Source of the DNA: DATFPQ01 sp035264765
GTDB lineage: Bacteria > Actinomycetota > Actinomycetes > Actinomycetales > Angustibacteraceae
DNA length: 21,430 nucleotides
Reading direction: 5' to 3'
NCBI GenBank assembly: GCA_035264765.1
Contig: DATFPQ010000128.1
Coordinates: 1-21,430 of the forward strand
Part shown: positions 15,294-21,430 of the stretch, one piece after another
How positions within the stretch are numbered: position 1 is the stretch's first letter
Layout: the number at the start of each line of letters is the position of its first letter
Notes under the pieces: generated by a model
Database searches by the model: none
Seen by the model: the letters and a program-made list of their open reading frames with translations, nothing else
What the model was told of the DNA's origin: nothing
Translations under genes and position numbers: made by a program

Positions 15294-16367
15294 TCAGCGA
15301 CCGGTGAGCCGGACCTCCTCCTCCGCGGTCGGGGTCTCCGACCGCCGCGGCACGATGGACGCCGGGCTGGTGAGGAAGCCCCAGCCCCAGGACAGGTGCA
15401 TCGTCGGCAGGACGACGGGCAGCCGCAGGGCGGCGCGCCGCGGCAGGCCGCGGCCCGCGAAGACCGTCCCGGCCGCGACCACGGCGGCGTAGCCGGCCGG
15501 CAGGATCATCCCCCAGGCAAGCGTGCGGCGTCCGGTGACGGCGGCGGCCACGCCGAGCGCCGTGCCGCCGGTCACGCCCAGCAGGGCCATCGGCGGTGCC
15601 AGGTAGCGGGGGTTGATCGTCCCGGGGTGGGTCCGGGCCACGACCCGCCGCCAGCGGCCGTAGTCCCGGTACTGGCGGGCCAGCGCGCGCACGGTGCTAC
15701 GCGGGCGGTACGACACCCGCAGTCGCGGCGAGAACCACACCAGCCCGCCCAGGGCGCGGATCCGGTGGTTCATCTCCCAGTCCTGGGCTCGGACGAACTC
15801 GGGGTCGTACCCGCCCACCCGCTCCAGCCACTCGCGGCGGAAGACGCCGAGATAGACGGTGTCGACGGGGCCCTCGGCCCCGCCCACGTGGAAGGGTGCG
15901 CTGCCCACGCCGAGCACGGACGTCATCGCGGCCGCGACCGCCTGCTCCCAGGGCGTGCTGCCCTCGGCGTCCATGATGCCGCCGACGTTGGCGGCGCCGG
16001 TGCGGCGCAGCAGAGCGACCGCGACGGCGACGTAGTCCGGGTCGAGCACGCTGTGCCCGTCTACCCGGACGACGACCGGGTGCTGGGTGGCGGCGATCGC
16101 CGCGTTCAGCGCCTCGGGCGTGCGACCGCTCGGGTTGGCCACCAGGACGACGCGTGGGTCGGCGGCGGCCAGCGCCTCCGCCACCTCGTCGGTGCGGTCG
16201 CGGCTCGGCCCCAGCGCCAGGGCGACCTGCACCGGCCCGTCGTAGCGCTGGTCGAGGACCGCGCGCACCGCCTCGGCGAGGTGCCGCTCCTCGTTGAGCA
16301 CCGGCATGACGACCGACACCCCGGCGTGCTCGGGCAGCGGGGCGAGGCCGTTCGCCGAGGTCGTCAT
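15294..16367 (-). CDS. Glycosyltransferase family 2, ExoA-like with C-terminal membrane segments
   Basis: The protein is 357 aa. The GT2 domain shows VSVVMPVLNEERHL (about 17-30), a metal-binding VRVDGHS in which the usual D-x-D reads D103-G-H105, and an RAQDWEMNHRIR element (about 193-204). The QYRDYGRWR element (about 232-240) corresponds to the Q-x-x-RW region of processive and ExoA-type enzymes. Several hydrophobic stretches follow from about residue 255 to 340, suggesting a membrane-attached C-terminus. It probably extends a lipid-linked glycan at the inner face. It lies between the DyP gene (88-nt gap) and the permease (100-nt gap) in the same direction, so it may be co-transcribed with the exporter. 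A loose inverted repeat around its stop (about 15271-15309) could weaken read-through. The sugar is unknown. Confidence 0.87.
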   Translation of the reverse strand: MTTSANGLAPLPEHAGVSVVMPVLNEERHLAEAVRAVLDQRYDGPVQVALALGPSRDRTDEVAEALAAADPRVVLVANPSGRTPEALNAAIAATQHPVVVRVDGHSVLDPDYVAVAVALLRRTGAANVGGIMDAEGSTPWEQAVAAAMTSVLGVGSAPFHVGGAEGPVDTVYLGVFRREWLERVGGYDPEFVRAQDWEMNHRIRALGGLVWFSPRLRVSYRPRSTVRALARQYRDYGRWRRVVARTHPGTINPRYLAPPMALLGVTGGTALGVAAAVTGRRTLAWGMILPAGYAAVVAAGTVFAGRGLPRRAALRLPVVLPTMHLSWGWGFLTSPASIVPRRSETPTAEEEVRLTGR

Positions 16368-16455
16368 GGCGGCCGATCTTCGCAGGTCGCGGCGAGCGGC
16401 GGGCGGCGGGTGGCCGGCCCTTCGCCACGCGGACGGCGAACGCGCGGCGGACGAG

Positions 16456-17754
16456 TCAGCCGAACAGGTGGTCGGCCCAGCTGCGGGTCTTGTCGGGGAG
16501 ACCGGTCGGGCAGGCCCACACCCCGGAGCCGGTGTGCCGGATGTACTCGTTCAGCGCGTCGTACGAACCCAGCCGGCGCTGCAGCTGGACGAACTGCTGC
16601 GGGTCGCGCTGAAAGGACAGGAAGAACAGGCCGGCGTCCAGCAGTCCCTTGTCGTCGAGACCGTCGGTGTACGAGAACCCGCGGCGCAGGATCGAGGTGC
16701 CGCCGTTGCTCTCCGGGCTCGCTAGCCGCACGTGCGCGTCCGCTGGGATGACGGGCTTGCCATCTGGCGCCCGGACGGAGAATGCGGGCGGGTCGAACTC
16801 ATGCCTGCCGGTGAGCGGCGCGCCGGTCTCCTTCCGGCGTCCGAACACCGCTTCCTGCTCGTCCAGCCGCTCGCGGTCCCAGGGCTCGATCAGCATCCGG
16901 ATCCGGCGCGCCACCAGATAGGTGCCTCCGCGCATCCACGGCTGGTCGCCGTCGGCCCACACGTGCCGTTCCATGGCCGCGGCGTCCTCGGCCTTCACAT
17001 TGCGGGTGCCGTCCTTGAATCCCATCAGGTTGCGGGGCGTGGTCTGCCGGCGGCTGGTGGTCGAGGTCCGCCCGAAGCCCAGCTGCGACCAGCGCAGCCG
17101 GACCACGCCCTCACCGATCCGGGCCAGGTTGCGGATCACGTGGAAGGCGACCTGCGGGTCGTACGCGCAGGCCTGCACGGCGAGGTCCCCGCCGGTGCGG
17201 CCGGACTGCAGGGCGTCCCCGGGCAGTGCGGGCAGCGGGACCAGGGCGGAGGGCCGGTGCGCGGCCAGCCCGAACCGGTCGTCGAACAGCGACGGTCCGA
17301 AGCCCGCCGTCACGGTGAGCGCGGACGGCGGCAGCTCCATGGCCTCCCCGGTGTCGGCCGGCGCAATCGTCGGGCTGCTGGAGTCTCCCGGGACCAACAG
17401 CCCCCGCGTCATCGCGACCGAGGCCGCAGTCCACTCCCTGAGCAAGTCGCGCAGGGACGCGCGGTCCTCGGTCACGAGGTCGAAGGCCGCGAAGGCGAGG
17501 CGGTCCTGCGAGGGCGTGGCGATGCCGGCCTGGTGCGGTCCGTGGAACTCCACGCGGGCGGCCTGCGGCGGCTCCTCGGGCTCCTCGGGCTCCTCGGGAC
17601 CGGAGGCGCCGGCGGCCGTGACCGCGGCGCCCAGCCCCGCGCCCACCACCCCTGCAGCCCCGAGACCACCAAGGAACCCTCGCCGCGAGAGCCATCGCGC
17701 GTCGTCGCCCGGGTCGCTCCCCGGGGTGCCCTGCGGAACCTGGTGTGTGCTCAC
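16456..17754 (-). CDS. Tat-exported DyP-type haem peroxidase (EfeB-like)
   Basis: The protein is 432 aa. A twin-arginine signal, SRRGFLGGLG (R24-R25), is followed by a hydrophobic stretch and an acidic Pro-Glu linker (about 52-62). The mature domain has the DyP hallmark GFKDGTRN (Asp248 the distal acid), the likely proximal haem ligand His341 (ADAHVRLASP) and the distal arginine in ILRRGFSY (about 355-362). These match A-type/EfeB peroxidases, which fold in the cytoplasm with haem and then leave by the Tat pathway. Possible roles are haem iron release or oxidation of aromatic substrates. The EfeU permease and EfeO partner of the classical iron-uptake operon are not next to it. GTG 17754 is the start; it diverges from the acyl-CoA dehydrogenase across a 248-nt region holding a tandem repeat. 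Confidence 0.88.
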   Translation of the reverse strand: MSTHQVPQGTPGSDPGDDARWLSRRGFLGGLGAAGVVGAGLGAAVTAAGASGPEEPEEPEEPPQAARVEFHGPHQAGIATPSQDRLAFAAFDLVTEDRASLRDLLREWTAASVAMTRGLLVPGDSSSPTIAPADTGEAMELPPSALTVTAGFGPSLFDDRFGLAAHRPSALVPLPALPGDALQSGRTGGDLAVQACAYDPQVAFHVIRNLARIGEGVVRLRWSQLGFGRTSTTSRRQTTPRNLMGFKDGTRNVKAEDAAAMERHVWADGDQPWMRGGTYLVARRIRMLIEPWDRERLDEQEAVFGRRKETGAPLTGRHEFDPPAFSVRAPDGKPVIPADAHVRLASPESNGGTSILRRGFSYTDGLDDKGLLDAGLFFLSFQRDPQQFVQLQRRLGSYDALNEYIRHTGSGVWACPTGLPDKTRSWADHLFG

Positions 17755-17810
17755 CGTCGGACCCCCGTGCCGTCAGCGTGCCCGGGACGTCGCCGTGCCT
17801 CGCTGTTGCG

Positions 17811-17879
17811 TGCCTGGTGCGGTTTCCATGCCTGCTGCCGTTCCATGCCTGGTGCCGTCCCAGGCGCCGTGCCGCTCCA
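17811..17879. repeat. Four degenerate 17-18 bp tandem repeats in a divergent intergenic region
   Basis: Units begin at 17811 (18 bp), 17829, 17846 and 17863 (17 bp each). The core is TGCCTGGTGCCGTTCCA with a few changes per copy; the fourth copy is the most diverged. They lie 57-125 nt upstream of the DyP start on the minus strand and 124-192 nt upstream of GTG 18003. The spacing is near 1.6 helical turns. Binding-site array, minisatellite or remnant are all possible. Confidence 0.7.
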
Positions 17880-17989
17880 TTCTGGGTCACCGGGCCGCCG
17901 TGAGGTAGTGGTCCGGACAAGCAGCTGGCGGCCGCCGAGGCCCCGGCCTTCCCTGCTCCAGACCCGGTCCCACGAAGGTGACTGGCGAG

Positions 17990-17995
17990 TAACAT
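17990..17995 (+). promoter_or_regulatory. Candidate -10 element (TAACAT) for the acyl-CoA dehydrogenase
   Basis: TAACAT ends 7 nt before GTG 18003 and there is no Shine-Dalgarno between them, so the mRNA is probably leaderless. No -35 consensus is seen 17 nt upstream. Confidence 0.45.
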
Positions 17996-18002
17996 CGGCG
18001 CC

Positions 18003-19157
18003 GTGAGCGACTTCGACCTGTTCCGGATCAGCGACGACCACGAGGCCTTGCGGGAGGCGGTGCGCGCCGTCGTCGAGGACAAGGTCGTGCCCTACGCCGC
18101 CTCCGTGGACGAGCACAGCCGCTTCCCGCAGGAGGCCTACGACGCGCTGCGCGCCGGGGACTTCCACGCGCCGCACATCCCGGAGCAGTACGAGGGTGTG
18201 GGCGCCGACGCGCTCGCGACCTGCCTGGTCATCGAGGAGGTGGCGCGCGGCTGCGCGTCGTCGTCCCTGATCCCCGCGGTCAACAAGCTCGGCACCATGC
18301 CGCTGCTGCTCGCCGCCTCCGAGGAGGTCAAGGCCAGGTACCTGCCGCCGGTCGCCCGCGGCGAGGCGATGTTCAGCTACGGGCTCTCCGAGCGGGAGGC
18401 AGGCAGCGACACCGCCGCCATGCGGTGCCGGGCCCGCGAGGACGGCGACACGTTCGTCCTCGACGGCCAGAAGTCGTGGATCACCAACGCCGGGATCAGC
18501 GAGTACTACACGGTGCTGGCGGTCACCGACCCCGACGCCCCCCGCGGTCGTGGTGTGACGGCCTTCGTGGTCGAGAAGGACGACGAGGGCTTCTCGTTCG
18601 GCGAGCCCGAGCGCAAGCTCGGCATCAAGGGCAGCCCGACGCGGGAGCTGCATTTCGACGGCTGCCGCATCCCGGCGGACCGGATGGTCGGCGAGCGGGG
18701 CCAGGGCCTGCGGCTGGCCCTGCGCACGCTCGACCACACCCGCGTGACCATCGGCGCGCAGGCGGTCGGCATCGCGCAGGGCGCGCTCGACGCCGCGACC
18801 GCGTACGTCAAGGAACGCAAGCAGTTTGGCAAGGTCATCGCCGAGTTCCAGGGCGTCCAGTTCATGCTCGCCGACATGGCGATGACCCTTGAGGCCGCGC
18901 GTCAGCTCGTGTACGTCGCCGCGGCCAAGAGCGAGCGGGACGACCCCGACCTGCCGTTCTTCGGCGCCGCGGCGAAGTGCTACGCCTCGGACGTCGCCAT
19001 GCGGGTCACCACGGACGCCGTCCAGCTGCTCGGTGGCGCGGGCTACGTGAAGGACTTCCCGCTCGAACGAATGATGCGGGACGCGAAGATCACCCAGATC
19101 TACGAGGGCACCAACCAGATCCAGCGGCTGGTGATGGCCCGCAGTCTCCTGAAGTAG
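18003..19157 (+). CDS. Acyl-CoA dehydrogenase
   Basis: The protein is 384 aa, the normal length for a short- or medium-chain-type enzyme. It has an all-helical N-terminal domain, FSYGLSEREAGSD (about 124-136) and WITNAG (about 160-165), which contact the flavin, and the C-terminal signature AKITQIYEGTNQIQR. Glu368 of that signature is the expected catalytic base. It would oxidise an acyl-CoA to the trans-2-enoyl-CoA with FAD and pass electrons to ETF, in fatty-acid or branched-chain amino-acid breakdown. Chain-length preference cannot be told. GTG 18003 follows a -10-like hexamer. It appears monocistronic; a hairpin follows 32 nt after its stop. From memory, acyl-CoA dehydrogenase genes often sit near surface-polysaccharide loci in actinomycetes, so the neighbourhood is not unusual. 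Confidence 0.93.
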   Translation: MSDFDLFRISDDHEALREAVRAVVEDKVVPYAASVDEHSRFPQEAYDALRAGDFHAPHIPEQYEGVGADALATCLVIEEVARGCASSSLIPAVNKLGTMPLLLAASEEVKARYLPPVARGEAMFSYGLSEREAGSDTAAMRCRAREDGDTFVLDGQKSWITNAGISEYYTVLAVTDPDAPRGRGVTAFVVEKDDEGFSFGEPERKLGIKGSPTRELHFDGCRIPADRMVGERGQGLRLALRTLDHTRVTIGAQAVGIAQGALDAATAYVKERKQFGKVIAEFQGVQFMLADMAMTLEAARQLVYVAAAKSERDDPDLPFFGAAAKCYASDVAMRVTTDAVQLLGGAGYVKDFPLERMMRDAKITQIYEGTNQIQRLVMARSLLK

Positions 19158-19189
19158 CGCCTGGAACGGCGTTCCTGAGGTCGACGCAG

Positions 19190-19212
19190 GGCACGCTCTG
19201 GGAGGGCGTGCC
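19190..19212 (+). terminator. Possible terminator hairpin after the acyl-CoA dehydrogenase
   Basis: GGCACGC (19190-19196) pairs with GCGTGCC (19206-19212) around a 9-nt loop, 32 nt after the stop at 19157 and before the ArsR promoter. No T-run follows. A smaller GGAAC/GTTCC hairpin sits at 19163-19175. Confidence 0.4.
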
Positions 19213-19236
19213 GGCGGCTCCTCGGCACGGCTGGTC

Positions 19237-19270
19237 TTGACAGCCCGTACCGGTAAGAGAATGCTTACCG
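19237..19270 (+). promoter_or_regulatory. Promoter and candidate ArsR operator
   Basis: A perfect -35, TTGACA, lies at 19237-19242. At 17 nt spacing a weak -10, AATGCT, lies at 19260-19265, so transcription would start only a few bases before ATG 19274. Overlapping the -10 is a 7-bp perfect inverted repeat, CGGTAAG (19251-19257) and CTTACCG (19264-19270), with a 6-nt centre. A third half-site in the same orientation as the second (ATGCTTACCG, 19278-19287) lies in the first codons. The position suits autorepression by the ArsR protein it precedes. Confidence 0.65.
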
Positions 19271-19273
19271 TTC

Positions 19274-19627
19274 ATGGATGCTTACCGAGACGACGACGGC
19301 TGGGCCGCGCTCGGTGACCCCACCCGACGGGCGATCGTGGCGTCTCTCGCTGAGCGGCCGCGAGCAGTAAGTGAGCTCGCCGCCGAGCTGCCGGTCAGCC
19401 GACCCGCGGTGTCCCAGGCGCTGAAGATTCTCAAGGACGCCGGCCTGGTCACCGAGCGCGCCGTCGGCACGCGTCGGATCTACCGGCTCAACCCCACCGC
19501 CGTGGCCGCCCTGCGGGACCAGTTGGACACCTTCTGGAACCGGGCGCTGGCCAGCTACGGCGAGGTCGTCGCCCAGTCCCGAGACGCACAACCGGCAGTC
19601 GAGCAACCGGCAGAGGAGACGTCATGA
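19274..19627 (+). CDS. ArsR/SmtB-family winged-helix transcriptional regulator
   Basis: The protein is 117 aa. It has WAALGDPTRRAIVASLAERP (about 10-29), the typical ArsR opening, then a winged helix-turn-helix with recognition helix SRPAVSQALKILKDAGLV (about 42-59) and the wing TERAVGTRRIYRLNP (about 60-74). No cysteine pair or metal-binding ELCVC motif is present, so it is probably not a classical metal sensor; it resembles the ArsR regulators paired with AHSA1/SRPBCC proteins. ATG 19274 is chosen because the promoter would place transcription start within about two bases of it, and no Shine-Dalgarno is seen. Its TGA overlaps the next ATG (ATGA), so it and the SRPBCC protein form a two-gene operon that it probably represses. 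Confidence 0.92.
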   Translation: MDAYRDDDGWAALGDPTRRAIVASLAERPRAVSELAAELPVSRPAVSQALKILKDAGLVTERAVGTRRIYRLNPTAVAALRDQLDTFWNRALASYGEVVAQSRDAQPAVEQPAEETS

Positions 19628-20106
19628 CCCAGACAACAGCTGCAGTGGTCCGTCGGCAGATCGTCGTCGAGGCACCGGTCGAGCAGGCGTTCGAGGTGTT
19701 CACCTCGAGGTTCGGCGACTTCAAGCCGCCGGAGCACAACCTGCTCAGCTCCCCGATCGCCGAGACCGTGTTCGAGCCTCGGGTCGGCGGCCACATCTAC
19801 GACCGCAGCATCGACGGTAGCGAATGCCGCTGGGCCCGGGTGCTGGTCTACGAGCCGCCGGCCCGGGTGGTGTTCAGCTGGGACATCGGCCCGACCTGGC
19901 AGGTGGAGACCGAGCCGGACAACGCCAGCGAGGTCGGGGTCCGGTTCCTCGCCGAGGGCCCCGAGCGCACCCGGGTGGAGCTGGAGCACCGCAACCTCGA
20001 CCGGCACGGCCCCGGGTGGGAATCCGTCGCCGACGGCGTCGGGCACGACCAGGGCTGGGCGCTCTACCTGTCCCGCTACGCCGCGCTGTTTCCCCAGAGC
20101 GGCTGA
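19624..20106 (+). CDS. SRPBCC (AHSA1-like) ligand-binding domain protein
   Basis: The protein is 160 aa, a single START/Bet v1-like domain. The opening VVRRQIVVEAPVEQAFEVFTSRFGDF (about 8-33) is the usual first strand and helices of the AHSA1 family. VGGHIYDRSIDGSECRWARVLVYEPPARVVFSW (about 54-86) follows the characteristic pattern of a central sheet. The ligand is unknown; family members bind hydrophobic molecules or serve as small accessory enzymes. It is coupled to the ArsR gene by an ATGA overlap, an arrangement common in actinomycetes in which the regulator and the binding protein may respond to the same compound. That shared-ligand idea is inference. Confidence 0.9.
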   Translation: MTQTTAAVVRRQIVVEAPVEQAFEVFTSRFGDFKPPEHNLLSSPIAETVFEPRVGGHIYDRSIDGSECRWARVLVYEPPARVVFSWDIGPTWQVETEPDNASEVGVRFLAEGPERTRVELEHRNLDRHGPGWESVADGVGHDQGWALYLSRYAALFPQSG

Positions 20107-20111
20107 GCTGC

Positions 20112-20126
20112 CGGCGATCATCGCCG
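20112..20126. terminator. Possible bidirectional terminator between convergent genes
   Basis: CGGCGA (20112-20117) pairs with TCGCCG (20121-20126) around a TCA loop, between the stop at 20106 and the opposing stop at 20134. No T-run. It is short, but it is the only hairpin in the 27-nt gap. Confidence 0.35.
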
Positions 20127-20133
20127 CTCGGTC

Positions 20134-20775
20134 TCAATGGGTCGCGTGACCGACCTGCCACACGGCACCGCGGGAGGCGATGGCGGCATGCAGTCCGTGT
20201 TCGGCGAGGACAGCGAGCATGGCCGTCGGCGGGTGTGCGAAGGTGCGGAACTGGCGCCCGCCCCAACCGAGTAGCCGGTTCTGTACGGAGACGACGGCCC
20301 GAGAGGCCGCGTTGCGTGGCGGAAAGCTGAACACCAGCTGGCTGCGGGCGTGGTCGGCAGCCGTGGCGAGCAGCGTCGAGTAGTCGGGGTAGCAGCACAC
20401 CACACGGTGCAGGATCACGATGTCGGCCGGTTCGGCCGCGGCCGGGTCGGTGGCGATGTCGGCCACGCGGCGGTCCACGCGTCCGGTGAGCCCGGCCTCG
20501 GCGAGGAGCTGGGCCGCTTCGGCGTCGTAGGCGGGTGACAGCTCGAGGTTCGTGGCCGAGGCCGCGCCGCGGCGCAGCAGCTCGATCTGGATCTCGCCGA
20601 CCCCGCCGCCGATCTCCAGCACCGTGGCGCCCTGCACGCCGCGCTCGGCGAGCAGCTCGACCATCCGGCGAGCGGTCCTGTCCAGGCCCCTCCTCCGGTA
20701 GCGAGCGGCCATCCGGTGGGCGAACCGGTCGTTGAACATCCGGTCGCATCCGCGGGGATCGCAGCAGCCGGCCAC
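20134..20775 (-). CDS. Class I SAM-dependent methyltransferase, Mg-protoporphyrin methyltransferase (BchM)-like
   Basis: The protein is 213 aa. The N-terminus has a Cys-rich VAGCCDPRGCDRMFND element (C4, C5, C10), then a helix and the SAM-binding motif I VLEIGGGVGEIQIELLRRG (about 52-70), with an acidic LELSP (about 77-81). The layout and the MFNDRFAHRMAARYRRRG opening resemble the Mg-protoporphyrin O-methyltransferase-like group. Many actinomycete members are not photosynthetic, so the true substrate is likely a different small molecule. The Cys cluster could bind a metal or cofactor; that is inference. GTG 20775 is preferred over internal ATG at the FND segment because it retains the Cys element. 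A GATAGT hexamer ends 6 nt upstream, so the transcript may be leaderless. Confidence 0.85.
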   Translation of the reverse strand: MAGCCDPRGCDRMFNDRFAHRMAARYRRRGLDRTARRMVELLAERGVQGATVLEIGGGVGEIQIELLRRGAASATNLELSPAYDAEAAQLLAEAGLTGRVDRRVADIATDPAAAEPADIVILHRVVCCYPDYSTLLATAADHARSQLVFSFPPRNAASRAVVSVQNRLLGWGGRQFRTFAHPPTAMLAVLAEHGLHAAIASRGAVWQVGHATH

Positions 20776-20781
20776 CGTCGC

Positions 20782-20787
20782 ACTATC
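20782..20787 (-). promoter_or_regulatory. Candidate -10 element (GATAGT) for the BchM-like gene
   Basis: Read on the minus strand, GATAGT matches four of six TATAAT bases, including the key second A and last T. It ends 6 nt before GTG 20775, so initiation would fall near the start codon. No ribosome site is seen. Confidence 0.3.
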
Positions 20788-20968
20788 TCACCGGCTATCC
20801 CACCGGCAGAGTCCGGTCGGAGGCGCTCGTAGGGCTCCGGGCCTCCCGGCCAGGGCGAGACGGCCAGGTACACCTCCCGCAGAACGGCATCGCCCCAGCG
20901 TTCGCGGATAGGCTCGGCCACGCTCAGCGACTGGATGGGTGCGCGGTTCGGCGGACGGGGGAACGGTC

Positions 20969-21430
20969 ATGGGTGCAGGTGCGGCGCGCCGGTCGGCGCC
21001 GCCGGGACAGGTGTGCGCGGTCAGCGAGCAGGTCTTCGCGCCTCGGTCGCTGGCCCGGGTTCTCGGCGTGCAGTACGCCGTGGGCGGGGCGCTCGCGCTC
21101 GGCTGGGCCCTCCTGCCGACGCAGGCACCGTTCACCGGACGTCCGGTCGTGCTGGTGCTCGCCTGCCTGGCGATCGCGCTGGGCGCCGTGATGGGCGGGC
21201 TCTCATGCGCGCCGCTGTCGGCACGGGGGCTCAACCGGATCGCGCACGGCTGCATCCTCTCGGCCCAGGCCGTGATCGCGACCGCGTTCGCGGCCACCCA
21301 GGACCCGGGCAGCCCGTTCCTGCTGTTCGTCCTCTGGACGACGCCGTACGCCGGGATCTTCTCCCACCGCACCCGGTGGACGCACGTGGCCATCACGGCG
21401 CTGCTGCTCGCGGTGGCGACCATGACGATG
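20969..21430 (+). CDS. N-terminal part of a multi-pass membrane protein (cut by window edge)
   Basis: An open frame of 154 codons runs from ATG 20969 to the end of the window without a stop. The start has a GGGGGA about 8 nt upstream. After about 25 soluble residues there are four or five hydrophobic segments, including VGGALALGWALLP, VVLVLACLAIALGAVMGGL and FLLFVLWTTPYAGIFSHR, with short polar loops. This looks like an N-terminal membrane sensor region such as those before PAS/GGDEF domains in actinomycetes. The output domain lies outside the window, so the function cannot be confirmed. It diverges from the BchM-like gene across 193 nt. A simple integral membrane protein is the alternative. 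Confidence 0.65.
   Translation, partial: MGAGAARRSAPPGQVCAVSEQVFAPRSLARVLGVQYAVGGALALGWALLPTQAPFTGRPVVLVLACLAIALGAVMGGLSCAPLSARGLNRIAHGCILSAQAVIATAFAATQDPGSPFLLFVLWTTPYAGIFSHRTRWTHVAITALLLAVATMTM

Noticed and set aside
20415..20921. 168-codon minus-strand frame overlapping the BchM-like gene
   Set aside because: Its second half is the shifted frame of the methyltransferase, and no family motif is seen in the first 55 residues.

Overview
The window is high-GC DNA (roughly 72-75% by eye) with strong G/C third-position codon use, many GTG starts and several ATGA/GTGA stop-start overlaps. The protein families (DUF3105, TIGR03089, a Tat-exported DyP peroxidase, short wall-polymer ABC exporters) point to an actinomycete (Actinomycetota), possibly near Kineosporiales; that last placement is only a guess. 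I see no rRNA, tRNA, CRISPR array, transposase or phage gene. It reads as a chromosomal segment devoted mostly to cell-surface glycoconjugates.

Layout. (1) 171-908, plus: membrane-anchored DUF3105 protein. (2) 7145-920, minus: a compact five-gene run encoding a GT-C-like membrane protein, a DPM/GtrB-like polyprenyl-phosphate glycosyltransferase, a GT4 glycosyltransferase, a PF03706 'flippase-like' membrane protein and a SAM methyltransferase. Two junctions are ATGA overlaps and the others are 2 and 10 nt apart. This looks like a lipid-linked-sugar glycosylation pathway. (3) 7243-8049, plus: TIGR03089 protein, transcribed away from the operon. (4) 8050-8302: convergent intergenic region with two strong hairpins. 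(5) 10318-8303, minus: secreted cell-wall hydrolase with an M15/VldE-like zinc peptidase domain and five peptidoglycan-binding repeats. (6) 10568-13607, plus: three translationally coupled genes (GT2, TagF/TarB-like glycerophosphotransferase, CDP-alcohol phosphatidyltransferase), convergent with (7) 15193-13648, minus: a TagG/TagH-like ABC exporter, preceded by another GT2 (16367-15294). Blocks 6 and 7 together look like synthesis and export of a phosphodiester-linked wall polymer. (8) 17754-16456, minus: Tat-exported DyP-type peroxidase. (9) 18003-19157, plus: acyl-CoA dehydrogenase. (10) 19274-20106, plus: ArsR regulator coupled to an AHSA1/SRPBCC protein, with a clear candidate operator over the promoter. 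(11) 20775-20134, minus: BchM-like methyltransferase. (12) 20969 to the window end, plus: N-terminus of a multi-pass membrane protein cut by the edge.

The most interesting points are the two adjacent surface-glycan systems; a CDP-alcohol phosphatidyltransferase whose fourth signature Asp is His; the duplicated two-domain cassette in the wall hydrolase; a 48-nt near-perfect hairpin at 8167-8214; the ArsR operator; and a recurring arrangement in which a -10-like hexamer ends 6-8 nt before the start codon, suggesting leaderless transcripts. Functions come from motif recognition by eye without database searches, and substrates are inferred.
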